Assembly (NCBI RefSeq): GCF_003628305.1
Contig: NZ_RBZM01000003.1
Span: 248,001 to 312,000 of the forward strand
Length of the DNA: 64,000 nt
Origin: Cohnella endophytica
GTDB lineage: Bacteria > Bacillota > Bacilli > Paenibacillales > Paenibacillaceae
Reading direction: 5' to 3'
The notes beneath the pieces were generated by a model, which saw only the letters and a list, made by a program, of their open reading frames with translations, was not told the origin of the DNA and made no database searches. Position 1 is the stretch's first letter. Each line of letters starts with the position of its first letter. A program made the translations under genes and the position numbers. Of this stretch, positions 63,766-64,000 are shown one piece after another.

Positions 63766-64000
63766 TTGCTTACTTGAATTTTTTGGACTTAGTGAGCAAG
63801 CAAGTTCAAGCGGCAAAAATCGTTGTCGATTACTAAAGCCAAATCACCGAAGGCAAAGGGAAAGTACAGAAGATCGCCGGAGATCGAACAATCATGTATT
63901 TGCGAGTGCAAGGCAAACAAATCTTGCTGATGGGTGGAGCGAATAACTGCGCTTCGTTCTTTTATAACGAATTGGGTTTTAAGCCTCTCACCAACATGCC
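63765..64000 (+). pseudogene. Iron-siderophore substrate-binding protein, internal fragment
   Basis: The frame reads KQVQAAKIVVDY, then TAA (63834-63836) where a Tyr-type codon is expected, then SQITEGKGKVQKIAGDRTIM, YLRVQGKQILLMGGANNCAS and FFYNELGFKPL. This is the late middle of a FecB/FhuD-type binding protein. The 5' side is cut next to the IS256-like end and the 3' side leaves the window. The nonsense codon makes it a pseudogene unless the upstream part is expressed separately. Confidence 0.65.

Overview
The window looks like a low-to-mid GC Firmicute of the Paenibacillaceae (Paenibacillus or Cohnella type). The signs are strong AGGAGG-type ribosome binding sites, lipoprotein sugar-binding proteins, YesM/YesN-type sensor kinase and AraC-type response regulator pairs beside CUT1 sugar importers, and CcpA (cre) boxes in front of glycosidase and importer genes. 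Genus is an inference from gene style only.

Region 1 (1-5.8 kb) is part of a Tn7/Tn5053-like transposition module: the C-terminal end of a TnsB/TniA-like transposase, a TnsC/TniB-like AAA+ ATPase, a divergent XRE regulator, a TniQ-like protein whose last ~107 residues resemble a Mu-transposase C-terminal barrel, and a small coiled-coil protein. A class C group II intron sits exactly after the rho-independent terminator of the ATPase gene. Its reverse transcriptase gene has two frameshifts and a nonsense codon.

Region 2 (5.8-10.6 kb) is a scar zone. It holds a decayed IS256-family element, a glycosyltransferase stub, one apparently intact nucleotide-sugar dehydratase/epimerase gene, an IS3-family transposase that has lost its catalytic Glu, and a degraded acylating aldehyde dehydrogenase.

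Region 3 (10.7-63.7 kb) is a very large glycan-foraging locus that appears centred on L-fucose-containing glycans. It encodes a secreted multidomain GH98-type endo-glycosidase, two GH95 proteins (one canonical, one divergent), a secreted GH29-like fucosidase with carbohydrate-binding modules, a secreted beta-helix protein of GH141 type with discoidin and ricin-type lectin domains, a GH106-like 1218-residue enzyme, and the L-fucose mutarotase FucU. Four CUT1 ABC importers (A: 15.5-20.2 kb; B: 34-37.6 kb; C: 46-49.2 kb; D: 60.5-63.6 kb) are each paired with their own histidine kinase and response regulator. No ATP-binding subunit is encoded, so a shared MsmX-type ATPase elsewhere is inferred. 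Two AraC regulators lie divergent to cytoplasmic glycosidase genes. In the working model, secreted enzymes trim the polymer, lipoproteins capture fucosylated oligosaccharides, importers bring them in, cytoplasmic GH95 and GH106-like enzymes release L-fucose and L-rhamnose, and FucU equilibrates fucose anomers. Isomerase, kinase and aldolase genes are not in the window.

The locus carries fossils of earlier copies: a GH36-like alpha-galactosidase pseudogene, an SDR fragment, a tail of a second GH106-like gene at 53.85 kb, and a 28-nt copy of substrate-binding-protein coding sequence at 14.75 kb. The right edge ends in an IS256-like solo end and a broken siderophore-binding protein gene.
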